From contig VGDO01000039.1 in NCBI GenBank assembly GCA_016869645.1, forward strand, positions 1 through 36,020: 36,020 nucleotides of DNA, in the 5' to 3' direction. The stretch comes from Alphaproteobacteria bacterium (lineage in GTDB: Bacteria; Pseudomonadota; Alphaproteobacteria; SHVW01). Each line of letters opens with the position of its first letter. The stretch's first letter is position 1. This document shows, in pieces, positions 17,188 through 25,448 of this stretch. The notes under the pieces were generated by a model that was not told where the DNA came from, did not search any database, and saw only the letters and a program-made list of their open reading frames with translations. A program made the position numbers and the translations under genes.

Positions 17188-18861
17188 ATGCAAGGTCCAT
17201 CGATTCCACACGGCGTTCTGGAAGGCTTGGGCATGGTCCCCGATAGGGGCGGGCGCTGGCGGATCCCTGTGCCTGACCGCTTCAACATGGCCGATGCCCT
17301 GGTCTCCGGCCATGCGCGCGGCTCGCGCCGCGATCACATTGCCCTTGTTTTTGAGGACACCCGGGGCGGCATCAGGTCATGGACCTACGGCGAGCTCGAA
17401 CGACAGTCCGATGCGCTCGCGGCGAAGCTCGCGTCACGCGGCGTCACCAAGGGCGATGTCGTCGCGATCCATACCGGTCATCGGCCGGAAACGATCATCG
17501 GCCATCTCGCGGCGTACAAGCTCGGCGCGATCGTCGCGACGATGAGCCAGCTCTACGGCGCCGACACGATGCGGCATATCCTCGCCGACAGCGGCGCAGC
17601 CGTGTTGATCACCCAGGACGAGGTTTGGCAGCCGTTGCGCCAATTGCGGTCCGTGCTTTCGGGATTGCACACATGCATCGTGACAGTTGATGTGGCGGCC
17701 GACGAGCTCCGCTTCGAGGACTGCATCGGCGGCGATGCGCATGGGCTGGTTCGTGCCGACACGTGTGCGGCAGATCCGGCTTTGCTGATCTACACCTCGG
17801 GTTCCACCGGTCTGCCCAAAGGCATTTTGCACGGTCATCGCATTCTGCCGGGCTATCGGCCGACACTCGAGCTGTTCTTCAACCTCGAACTCCGTGATCG
17901 CGGTTTGGTGTTCTGGACGCCGGCCGACTGGGCGTGGATCGGTGGCTTCGTCGATGTCGTCTATCCTGCTCTGCTGTTCGGCCACAAGGTCGTCGCGCTT
18001 CAGCGTCGCTTCGAGGCAGACGAGGCACTCGACATCATGTCTCGCCATGGCGTGACGCATTCCTTGATGACGCCGACGGCGTTGCGCCGCCTGACGCAAA
18101 TTGCGGCTCCCCATTCGGGGCGCGATCTGCGTCTGCGCACGGTTTTTACTGGCGGCGAGGCACTGTCAGCGGAGACCTATGCCTGGCTCCGCGATGAGCT
18201 GCGCATCGTGTGCAACGAAGGCTACGGCATGTCCGAGGTCAATCACATGATCGGAAATTGCCAGAAGCTCGCGCCGATCCAGCCCGGCTCGATGGGTTGG
18301 GAATTTCCCGGTCATCGCGCCCTGTTGGTCGACGACAACGGCAACGAAGTGGCACCCGGCGAAATCGGTGAGGTCGTCACCGGTGAGGACGCGCCGACAC
18401 TCTTCCTCGGCTACTGGCGCAATCCCGATCTGACTGCGTCACTGCGGCTCGGTCCCTGGGTGCGGACCTACGATCTCGCATCGCGCGATGAGCGGGGGTA
18501 TTTCTGGTACAAGGGCCGTAAGGACGATTTGATCAAGAGCGCCGGGTATCGCATCGGGCCTTTCGAGATTGAGGACGTGATGGTGCAGCATGATGCCGTC
18601 GCCGAGGTAGCGATCATCGGTGCGCCCGATGCTGAGCGCGGCCAGATCGTCAAGGCATTCGTCAAGCTTTCGCCGGGCTTTCAGCCTGGCGACACGCTGG
18701 TCCGCGAGCTGCAGCAGCACGTTCGCGCGCGGCTTGCGGCCTACAAGTATCCACGCGTCATCGAGTTCATCGACGCGATGCCGCTGACCAGTACCGGCAA
18801 GATTTCGCGCGGCGCGCTGCGACGCCTGGACACGAGCCGCGGTGAGAGCGGCGCCAGTTGA
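17188..18861 (+). CDS. Acyl-CoA synthetase (AMP-forming), paralogue 2
   Basis: A 557-residue adenylate-forming ligase. Motifs: IYTSGSTGLPKGILHGHR (ATP binding), FWTPADWAWIGGFVD, NEGYGMSEVNHMIGNC, TYDLASRDERGYFWYKGRK, KSAGYRIGPFEIED and TSTGKISRGALRR near the C terminus. It matches the synthetase at 9927 over almost its full length, for example AIHTG.RPET.I.HLAAYK.GA and MSQLYG.DT. It lies directly behind the TRAP permease and ahead of hydratase, dehydrogenase and CoA-transferase genes, so it most likely activates the imported acid. The ATG at 17188 matches paralogue length; a longer in-frame extension into dctM is not credible. Confidence 0.92.
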   Translation: MQGPSIPHGVLEGLGMVPDRGGRWRIPVPDRFNMADALVSGHARGSRRDHIALVFEDTRGGIRSWTYGELERQSDALAAKLASRGVTKGDVVAIHTGHRPETIIGHLAAYKLGAIVATMSQLYGADTMRHILADSGAAVLITQDEVWQPLRQLRSVLSGLHTCIVTVDVAADELRFEDCIGGDAHGLVRADTCAADPALLIYTSGSTGLPKGILHGHRILPGYRPTLELFFNLELRDRGLVFWTPADWAWIGGFVDVVYPALLFGHKVVALQRRFEADEALDIMSRHGVTHSLMTPTALRRLTQIAAPHSGRDLRLRTVFTGGEALSAETYAWLRDELRIVCNEGYGMSEVNHMIGNCQKLAPIQPGSMGWEFPGHRALLVDDNGNEVAPGEIGEVVTGEDAPTLFLGYWRNPDLTASLRLGPWVRTYDLASRDERGYFWYKGRKDDLIKSAGYRIGPFEIEDVMVQHDAVAEVAIIGAPDAERGQIVKAFVKLSPGFQPGDTLVRELQQHVRARLAAYKYPRVIEFIDAMPLTSTGKISRGALRRLDTSRGESGAS

Positions 18862-18868
18862 TGTCGGC

Positions 18869-19720
18869 ATGAGTAAAGCGTTCGAAACGATCCAGACGAC
18901 GCGCGATGGCGCCGTGGCGATCTGTGAGCTCCATCGGCCCGAGCGTCTCAATGCAATCAACCGTCGGATGCTAGCCGAGCTCCAGGCATATCTCGATCAG
19001 GTCGAGGCCGACGAGCAGGTGCGTGTCGTCGTGCTTAGCGGTGCGGGCAGGGCTTTCTGCTCCGGCTTCGATTTGAAAGACGATGCATCGGCAGGCACCA
19101 AAGGCGTGCTCGGCTGGCGCGAGATCCTTCAGCAGGATTTCGACATGCTGATCCGCTGGTGGCAGCTTTCGAAGCCGACGATCGCTGCCGTGCACGGCTA
19201 TTGCATCGCCGGCGGCATGGAAATGGCCATGTGCTGCGACGTGACCGTGGCGTCATCCGATACCTTTTTCGGCGAGCCGGAGCTGCGCTTCGGAACCGTG
19301 ATCACCGCTATGATGATGCCGTGGCTGGTCGGCCCCAAGGTCGCCAAGGAGCTGCTGCTGACCGGCAACGATCGGATCTCGGCCGAGCGTGCCTTGCAGG
19401 TCGGACTGATCAACCAGGTGGTGCCCCAGGGCCACCACCTGACGCGTGCGCTGGAGTTGGCGCAGCAGATGGCGCGCATCGATCCGGCCGCAGCCCGCCT
19501 GACCAAGCAGGCGATCAACCGGTCCTTCGAGATCATGGGCATGCGTGAGGCACTGCGCGCGAGCCTGGACTTGGCGGTGCAGATCGAAAGCATTGAGACT
19601 CTGGAGCGTCGCGAGTTTCAGGAAATCACGCGGCGCAAGGGACTGAAGGCGGCGATCGCCTGGCGCGACGCGCGCTTCGGCCAGCCGACAACTGGGCCAA
19701 AATCCGGCGCCGAGGAATGA
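18869..19720 (+). CDS. Enoyl-CoA hydratase/isomerase family protein
   Basis: A 283-residue crotonase-fold enzyme, likely adding water across a 2-enoyl-CoA. The oxyanion-hole segments are GRAFCSGFDLKDD and IAGGMEMAMCCDV. Both catalytic glutamates of true hydratases are present: Glu118 (GGMEMAM) and Glu138 (GEPELRFG), 20 residues apart as in rat mitochondrial hydratase (144/164). I start at ATG 18869; a GTG at 18842 overlapping the synthetase gene is possible. In context it would supply the 3-hydroxyacyl-CoA for the thiolase-fold/DUF35 pair. Confidence 0.92.
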   Translation: MSKAFETIQTTRDGAVAICELHRPERLNAINRRMLAELQAYLDQVEADEQVRVVVLSGAGRAFCSGFDLKDDASAGTKGVLGWREILQQDFDMLIRWWQLSKPTIAAVHGYCIAGGMEMAMCCDVTVASSDTFFGEPELRFGTVITAMMMPWLVGPKVAKELLLTGNDRISAERALQVGLINQVVPQGHHLTRALELAQQMARIDPAAARLTKQAINRSFEIMGMREALRASLDLAVQIESIETLERREFQEITRRKGLKAAIAWRDARFGQPTTGPKSGAEE

Positions 19721-19734
19721 GTGGAGGTAGGACC

Positions 19735-20925
19735 ATGCTGACCCAAGAGCACGAGCAGATCGGCCAATCGCTGCGCCGCTTCGTCGACCGCGAGATCAAT
19801 CCTCACATTGAGGAATGGGAACGGGCGGGTGCGTTTCCAGCGCACGAGCTTTTCGCCAAAATGGGCGCTGCGGGCTTTCTTGGCATCAACAAGCCGACCT
19901 CTTGTGGCGGACTGGGGTTGGACTACTCCTTCCAGGCCGTCATGATCGAGGCGCTCGGCTATGCCGATTGCGGCTCAGTCCCCATGGCGATCGGCGTGCA
20001 TACGGATATGGCGACACCGGCACTCGCCCGGCACGGTTCCGACGAGCTGAAGCGCGACTTTCTGGCGCCTGCCATTGCCGGCACGGCGGTCGCGTGTCTC
20101 GGCGTTTCTGAGACGGGCGCCGGCTCCGACGTCGCGGCAATCAGGACCACAGCCAAGCGCGATGGCGGCGACTACGTGATCAATGGTGGCAAGATGTGGA
20201 TCACCAACGGCGCGCAGGCCGACTGGATGTGTCTGCTTGCCAACACTGGCGAGGGCCCGCGGCACCGCAACAAGTCGCTGATCTGCCTGCCGATGAAGAC
20301 CCGTGGAGTGACGGTTGCGCGCACGCTCGACAAGCTGGGCATGCGCGCGTCGGATACGGCGGAGATCTACTTTGACGATGTGCGCGTGCCGCGCCGCTAT
20401 TTGATCGGCGATGAGGGCATGGGCTTTACCTACCAGATGCAGCAGTTTCAGGAAGAGCGGCTGTGGGTTGCGCTGCAGGCGCTGATCCACATGGAGCGCG
20501 CCATCGACAAGACCATTGCCTACACGCGCGAGCGCAAGGCGTTCGGGCGATCGGTACTCGACAATCAGGTCGTCCATTTCCGTCTGGCCGAGCTCCTGAC
20601 CGAGATCGAGCTGCTGCGTTCGCTGAGCTGGCGCGCGGTCGACATGATCGTGCGCGGCGAGAACGCCACACGGCTGTGCTCGATGGCTAAGCTCAAGGCC
20701 GGACGGCTGCTGCGCGAGGTCAGCGACGGTTGCCTGCAGTACTGGGGCGGCATGGGCTTCATGTGGGACAACCCCATCTCGCGCATGTATCGTGATTCGC
20801 GGCTCGACTCGATCGGCGGAGGGGCCGACGAGGTGATGCTGACCATCATCTGCAAGATGATGGGAACCTTGCCGGGCGCGGCCCAGCCGGCGCCAACCGA
20901 GATCAATCCCAAGGCCGCAGAATAA
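19735..20925 (+). CDS. Acyl-CoA dehydrogenase
   Basis: A 396-residue FAD flavoenzyme that would introduce a 2,3-double bond into an acyl-CoA. Signatures: CLGVSETGAGSDVAAIRTTA and NGGKMWITNGAQADW (flavin/substrate contacts), ERKAFGRSVLDNQVVHFRLA, and the C-terminal YWGGMGFMWDNPISRMYRDS. The YEGT-type Glu is replaced by Gly (SIGGGADEV), so the base is probably Glu241 in QEERLW, the isovaleryl/long-chain arrangement. GGAGGT at 19723-19728 fixes ATG 19735 as the start rather than the upstream ATG overlapping the hydratase stop. Confidence 0.94.
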   Translation: MLTQEHEQIGQSLRRFVDREINPHIEEWERAGAFPAHELFAKMGAAGFLGINKPTSCGGLGLDYSFQAVMIEALGYADCGSVPMAIGVHTDMATPALARHGSDELKRDFLAPAIAGTAVACLGVSETGAGSDVAAIRTTAKRDGGDYVINGGKMWITNGAQADWMCLLANTGEGPRHRNKSLICLPMKTRGVTVARTLDKLGMRASDTAEIYFDDVRVPRRYLIGDEGMGFTYQMQQFQEERLWVALQALIHMERAIDKTIAYTRERKAFGRSVLDNQVVHFRLAELLTEIELLRSLSWRAVDMIVRGENATRLCSMAKLKAGRLLREVSDGCLQYWGGMGFMWDNPISRMYRDSRLDSIGGGADEVMLTIICKMMGTLPGAAQPAPTEINPKAAE

Positions 20926-20939
20926 GGGCGGCACGCGAC

Positions 20940-22166
20940 ATGATCGAGGGCATCCGCATCGTCGATCTGACCACAGTCGTCCTCGGTCCCTACTGCACGC
21001 AGATCCTCGCCGACCTCGGCGCCGACGTCGTCAAGATCGAGGGCCCGGACGGCGACAGCACGCGCTACATCGGCTCGGCCAAGAATGCGGGCATGTGCAG
21101 CATCTATCTCAATCTCAACCGCAACAAGCGCAGCCTGGCGCTCGATTTGAAGCGGCCTGAATCGCGCGACCTCGTCCTCAAGCTCGCCGCCGGCGCCGAC
21201 GTGTTCATGCACTCGATGCGGCCGCGCGCAATCGAGCGGCTCGGCCTCGACGAAAAAGCCGTGCGTGCGGTCAACTCCAGGCTCGTCTATTGCGTGGCGA
21301 CCGGTTATGGCGCGGCGGGCCGCTATGGCGGGCGCCCGGCCTATGACGACGTGATCCAGGCCATGTCGGGCATTGCGGCACTCCAGGGCAAGGGCGGCGA
21401 TCCCGACTATTGCGTGACCGTGCTGGCCGACAAGGTGACCGGCCTCTGCGCCGTCTATGGCGTGCTGGCGGCGCTGCTCCGGCGCGCGCGGACCGGCGAG
21501 GGCGGCAGCGTCGAAGTGCCCATGTTCGAGGCAGCAGCTTCGTTCGTGCTGGCCGAGCACATCGGCGGCCATGCCTTCGATCCGCCGATCGGGCCAGCGA
21601 CCTATGCGCGCGTCACGACCGAGTACCGCCGGCCCTACCGGACGCGCGACGGGTTCATCTCGGTCATCGTCTACACCGAGCGCCAGTGGCGCAGCTTCCT
21701 CGGCCTGATCGGCCGGCCCGAGCTGATGCAGGACAAGCGGGTCGCGAGCTTCGAGGCGCGGACCAGGAACATCGACTTCCTCTACAAGACGATCGAGGAC
21801 GCGCTTGCCGGCCGGCACACGGCCGATTGGCTCGCCGATTTCGCCGAGCTCGACGTTCCCGCCATGCCCGTGCTGACGACCGAGGATCTGTTCGACGAGC
21901 CGCATCTCGACGATGCCGGCTTCTTCGAGCGCCAGCGCCATCCGACCGAGGGCAAGCTGCGCCTGCCGCGCCAGCCCGTGCGCTTCGACGGCGCGCAGCG
22001 GCCCGACAGCCGCCCCGCGCCGCGCCTCGGCCGGGACAGCGTCGCCGTGCTGCGCGAGGCCGGGATCGCTGAGGGCGAGATCCGACGCCTCGTCGAACAG
22101 GGCGTCGTCATCGACGGATCCCCAATTGACGCCCCGGGAATCGACGCGCACGCGCAGCTGGGCTAG
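20940..22166 (+). CDS. CaiB/BaiF family III CoA-transferase
   Basis: A 408-residue family III CoA-transferase that moves CoA between acyl groups through an aspartyl-CoA intermediate. N-terminal IRIVDLTTVVLGPYCTQILA and DLGADVVKIEGPDGD are diagnostic, as are NRNKRSLALDLK and MHSMRPRAIERLGLD. The nucleophile is expected to be Asp164 in VLADKVTGLCAVYG, close to Asp169 of formyl-CoA transferase. It is 14 bases after the dehydrogenase gene, so in the same operon. It could activate the substrate at the cost of a product CoA ester, an alternative to the ATP-dependent ligases. Confidence 0.93.
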   Translation: MIEGIRIVDLTTVVLGPYCTQILADLGADVVKIEGPDGDSTRYIGSAKNAGMCSIYLNLNRNKRSLALDLKRPESRDLVLKLAAGADVFMHSMRPRAIERLGLDEKAVRAVNSRLVYCVATGYGAAGRYGGRPAYDDVIQAMSGIAALQGKGGDPDYCVTVLADKVTGLCAVYGVLAALLRRARTGEGGSVEVPMFEAAASFVLAEHIGGHAFDPPIGPATYARVTTEYRRPYRTRDGFISVIVYTERQWRSFLGLIGRPELMQDKRVASFEARTRNIDFLYKTIEDALAGRHTADWLADFAELDVPAMPVLTTEDLFDEPHLDDAGFFERQRHPTEGKLRLPRQPVRFDGAQRPDSRPAPRLGRDSVAVLREAGIAEGEIRRLVEQGVVIDGSPIDAPGIDAHAQLG

Positions 22167-22203
22167 CCTTTCTCTGGCGTTTGTCCGCCCGAGGGGATCC
22201 GAT

Positions 22204-23715
22204 ATGAAGTCAGTTGCTCGCTTACTCGCCGCCGCCGCAATCGTTCTCGTCTCATCCGGCGCGCATGCGGCCACCACCTTGCGCATCGGCCTGGCGTCCG
22301 ATCCCAACACCCTCGATCCGGCGACCGACGGCAGCGTCTATGGCCGCATCATCTTCGCGGCCCTGTGCGACAAGCTGGTCGAGGTCGATCGCAAGATGCA
22401 GTTCGTGCCGCAGCTCGCGACCGAATGGAGCTGGTCGGCCGATCGGCTCGCGCTGACCATGAAGCTGCGGCCGGGCGTGCAGTTTCACGACGGCGAGAAA
22501 TTCGACGCCGCCGCGGTCAAGGCCAATATAGACCGCTACAAGAACATGGCGGAATCGCGCCGCAAGTCGGAGCTGGCGCCGGTCAAGTCCGTCACGGTCA
22601 TCGACCCGCTGACCGCACGTTTCGATCTCGAGCGGCCCTATGCGCCGCTGCTCAGCATCCTCAGCGACCGCGCGGGCATGATGGGCTCGCCCAAGGAGAT
22701 CGCGGCTGCCGGCGCCAACTTCGCGCGCCGCCCGATCTGCTCCGGCCCGTTCAGATTCTTCGAGCGCGTCGATCTCGACCGCATCGTGCTCGATCGCTTC
22801 GACGGCTACTACGACAAGAACGCCGCCAAGGTCGATCGGGTCGTCTACCTGCCGATCACCGACAACAGCGTGCGGCTTGCCAATCTGCGCGCGGGCCAGC
22901 TCGACATCATCGAGCAGCTGGCGCCGACCGACCTCGGCGTCGCGCGCGGCGATTCACGCATCCGCGTCGCCGACAGCGTGTCGATCGCCTACAACACATT
23001 TACGTTCAACGTGGCGAACGGTGAGCGCGCCAACACGCCCTTCGGGCGCGACAAGCGCGTGCGCGAGGCTTTCGAGCTCGCCGTCGACCGCAACGTCATC
23101 AACCAGGTCGTCTTCAACGGCGAATACATTCCGAACAACCAGGTCGAGGCGCCGGGCAGTCCATTCCACTTCGCCGATCTGCCGGTGCCGAAGCGCGATG
23201 TCGCGCGCGCCAAGCAGCTCCTCGCCGAAGCCGGCGCGCCGCGGCCGCAGATCACCTTCTTCATCGGCAACAACCCGATTGCCTCGCAAGTCGGCCAGGT
23301 CGTGCAGTCGATGGCCGGCGAGGCCGGCTTCGACGTCAAGCTCGAGGCGCTTGATGGACCGACCATGGTGCAGCGCTCGCAGAAGGGCGACTACCAGGCC
23401 GCGTTTGCCATCTGGTCGGGGCGTCCGGATCCGGACGGCAACGTCACTTTCTGGTTCCACTGCAAGGGCTTCATCAACTGGGGCAAGTATTGCAACGACA
23501 AGCTCGACGGCCTGCTCGAGCGCGCCCAGCAGGTGACCGATCTGGCCGAGCGCAAGGCGCTCTACCGCCAGGCCGCCGAGATCTACCTCGCCGACCGGCC
23601 GCACATGATCCTCTATCACCTCAAATGGTTCTGGGGCGTCAGCCGCAAGGTCGACGGCTTCCAGCCGCACCCTGACGGGTTGATCCGTGTCACAGGCGTG
23701 TCGGTGCAGGGGTAG
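22204..23715 (+). CDS. ABC transporter substrate-binding protein, peptide/opine family 5
   Basis: A 503-residue periplasmic binding protein of the DppA/OppA (SBP_bac_5) family. Signal peptide MKSVARLLAAAAIVLVSSGA with cleavage after AHA, then TTLRIGLASDPNTLDPATDG, the typical mature start. ATEWSWSADRLALTMKLRPG and GVQFHDGEKFDA are family hallmarks. The start at ATG 22204 is supported by GAGGGG upstream and by the signal peptide; the frame is open far upstream but only as a shadow. No permease or ATPase genes follow, so it is an orphan in this window and must use components encoded elsewhere. Ligand unknown. Confidence 0.93.
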   Translation: MKSVARLLAAAAIVLVSSGAHAATTLRIGLASDPNTLDPATDGSVYGRIIFAALCDKLVEVDRKMQFVPQLATEWSWSADRLALTMKLRPGVQFHDGEKFDAAAVKANIDRYKNMAESRRKSELAPVKSVTVIDPLTARFDLERPYAPLLSILSDRAGMMGSPKEIAAAGANFARRPICSGPFRFFERVDLDRIVLDRFDGYYDKNAAKVDRVVYLPITDNSVRLANLRAGQLDIIEQLAPTDLGVARGDSRIRVADSVSIAYNTFTFNVANGERANTPFGRDKRVREAFELAVDRNVINQVVFNGEYIPNNQVEAPGSPFHFADLPVPKRDVARAKQLLAEAGAPRPQITFFIGNNPIASQVGQVVQSMAGEAGFDVKLEALDGPTMVQRSQKGDYQAAFAIWSGRPDPDGNVTFWFHCKGFINWGKYCNDKLDGLLERAQQVTDLAERKALYRQAAEIYLADRPHMILYHLKWFWGVSRKVDGFQPHPDGLIRVTGVSVQG

Positions 23716-23737
23716 GGGGCCGGAGATGTGGAAGCGG

Positions 23738-23769
23738 CCTCATGGTTCGACACTTGTCGAAGCGTGAGG
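23738..23769. repeat. REP-like extragenic palindrome
   Basis: A 32-base imperfect palindrome lies between the binding-protein and kinase-like genes. Outer arms are CCTCA (23738-23742) and TGAGG (23765-23769), inner arms TTCGACA (23746-23752) and TGTCGAA (23755-23761), with a 2-base centre. Of 15 potential pairs only one is a mismatch and one is G-U. A second small dyad, GAAGCG/CGCTTC (23759-23776), overlaps it. It has no T-run. It resembles extragenic palindromes of Rhizobiales genomes as I remember them. Confidence 0.55.
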
Positions 23770-23839
23770 ACGCTTCAGCGGCGCTGGCGTGGCTAGCAAG
23801 CTGCTTGCCCTTACGTGCCGCGTACCCCACCTTCTTCCC

Positions 23840-25207
23840 ATGCCCCCCGATGACGACAACACGCTGGCCGGACGGGTCAAGCGCTACGCCAAGGTGTCGG
23901 CTGCAGTCGGCGGGCTGGCGGCGCGCGTGGTCGGGCAGCGCTATCTCGGCATCCGGCTCGACCGGGGCGAGCATGCAGCCGAGCTCAAGGCGGCACTCGG
24001 CGGGCTCAAGGGGCCGCTGATGAAAGTGGCCCAGCTGATGGCCACCATTCCCGACGCGCTGCCCGAGGAATATGTCACCGAGCTGATCCAGCTCCAGTCC
24101 AATGCGCCCTCCATGGGCTGGCCCTTCGTGCGCCGGCGCATGGCCTCCGAGCTGGGCCAGGACTGGCAGAAGCGCTTCAGGAGCTTCGAGCATCAGGCGG
24201 CACATGCCGCCTCGCTGGGGCAAGTCCATCGCGCGCGGGAACTTGACATGGACGGCCATGGCGGGCGCCCACTCGCCTGCAAGCTGCAATATCCCGACAT
24301 GGGCTCGGCGGTCGAAGCGGACCTGGCACAGCTCAAGATCGTGTTTGCGATCTACGAGCGCTATGACCGCGCGATAGCGACCGAGCAGATCCACGCCGAG
24401 ATCGCCGCGCGGCTGCGCGAGGAGCTCGACTACGACCGCGAGGCGCGCCACATGCGCCTCTATGAATTCATGCTCAAGGACGAGAAGGGCGTCCACGTTC
24501 CCGAGGTGCTGACTGAGCTGTCGACACGGCGGCTGCTCACCATGACCTGGCTCGAGGGCGAGAAGCTGCTCGAATTCATCCGCGCGCATGACGATATCGC
24601 CATGCGCAACACCGTCGCCTACAACATGTTCCGCGCGTGGTACGTGCCCTTCTACTACTACGGCATCATCCACGGCGATCCGCATCTCGGCAACTATGCG
24701 GTCAGGCCCGACGGCAGCGTCAACCTGCTCGACTTCGGCTGCATCCGCATGTTCGGCCCGCCCTTCGTGCGCGGCGTCATCGACCTATATCGCGCGCTCG
24801 AGCGCAAGGACCAGTCGCTCGCCGTGCACGCCTACGAGACCTGGGGCTTCAAGGGCCTGACCCAGGAGGTCATCGACGTGCTCAATCTGTGGGCCGAGTT
24901 CGTCTATGCGCCCTTGCTGGAGGATCGCGCACGACGGATCCAGGAGAAGAGCTCGGGCGTCTATGGCCGCGCCGTCGCCGAGAAGGTCCATGCCGAGCTG
25001 CGCCGGTTGGGCGGTGTCAAGCCGCCACGCGAGTTCGTCTTCATGGATCGCGCGGCCATCGGCCTGGGCTCAGTTTTCATGCATCTGAAGGCCGAGATCA
25101 ATTGGCACCGCCTGTTCCACGAGCTGATTCGCGACTTCGACGAAGCGAAGCTGGCGCGCCGCCAGGCCCGTGCGCTCGCCAAGGTCGGCCTGACGCGGCC
25201 GGAATGA
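23840..25207 (+). CDS. ABC1/UbiB/AarF-type protein kinase-like protein
   Basis: A 455-residue member of the UbiB/ADCK atypical kinase family, linked elsewhere to ubiquinone biosynthesis or lipid homeostasis. Motifs in order: KVAQLMATIPDALPEEY (the KxGQ motif with Ala for Gly), AASLGQVHRA (Ala-rich loop), LACKLQYPDM (VAIK-like Lys), EELDYDREARH, IIHGDPHLGN beginning at residue 278, and LLDFGC (metal-binding DFG). No obvious membrane anchor at the C terminus. An alternative GTG start at 23789 exists, but it would make an atypical N terminus; ATG 23840 gives MPPDDDNTLAGRVKRYAKV. Not a transporter despite the ABC1 name. Confidence 0.9.
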   Translation: MPPDDDNTLAGRVKRYAKVSAAVGGLAARVVGQRYLGIRLDRGEHAAELKAALGGLKGPLMKVAQLMATIPDALPEEYVTELIQLQSNAPSMGWPFVRRRMASELGQDWQKRFRSFEHQAAHAASLGQVHRARELDMDGHGGRPLACKLQYPDMGSAVEADLAQLKIVFAIYERYDRAIATEQIHAEIAARLREELDYDREARHMRLYEFMLKDEKGVHVPEVLTELSTRRLLTMTWLEGEKLLEFIRAHDDIAMRNTVAYNMFRAWYVPFYYYGIIHGDPHLGNYAVRPDGSVNLLDFGCIRMFGPPFVRGVIDLYRALERKDQSLAVHAYETWGFKGLTQEVIDVLNLWAEFVYAPLLEDRARRIQEKSSGVYGRAVAEKVHAELRRLGGVKPPREFVFMDRAAIGLGSVFMHLKAEINWHRLFHELIRDFDEAKLARRQARALAKVGLTRPE

Positions 25208-25209
25208 CG

Positions 25210-25234
25210 GCGCTGCCCGCCGATTCGGCAGCGC
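25210..25234 (+). terminator. Hairpin just after the kinase-like gene
   Basis: GCGCTGCC and GGCAGCGC form an 8-base-pair stem with a 9-base loop three bases after the TGA at 25205-25207. No T-run follows, so it is a weak intrinsic terminator at best, or a message-stabilising hairpin. Confidence 0.4.
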
Positions 25235-25378
25235 GATGACGACTTCGCTGACTAAAAATTGATCAGAGCCGGAGCGTCGGCCTAGAAAATAGTCAGATTC
25301 GACGGCGTTTTTTCGTCACCGCCAGATCAACCCGCTCAGAATAAAGCCAATTCCGAACGCGCCGCAAAACTGGGCAGT

Positions 25379-25394
25379 TGGCACGGTCCTTGAT
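25379..25394 (+). promoter_or_regulatory. Sigma-54-like promoter upstream of first amt
   Basis: TGGCACG (25379-25385), four bases, then TTGAT (25390-25394) matches the sigma-54 -24/-12 consensus TGGCACG-N4-TTGCW except that the -12 GC reads GA. It lies 54 bases before the amt start. Nitrogen-limitation control by NtrC/sigma-54 is the norm for amt genes. I did not find a convincing NtrC dyad upstream in the 241-base gap. Confidence 0.7.
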
Positions 25395-25448
25395 CAGGGC
25401 AAGCAGCCCTCTACCCCGGGGGCAAGAACCCGACAGAGGAAGGCCCCG

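Noticed and set aside
20565..22310. Minus-strand open frame of 581 codons opposite the dehydrogenase and CoA-transferase genes
   Set aside because: Antisense shadow without recognisable domains.
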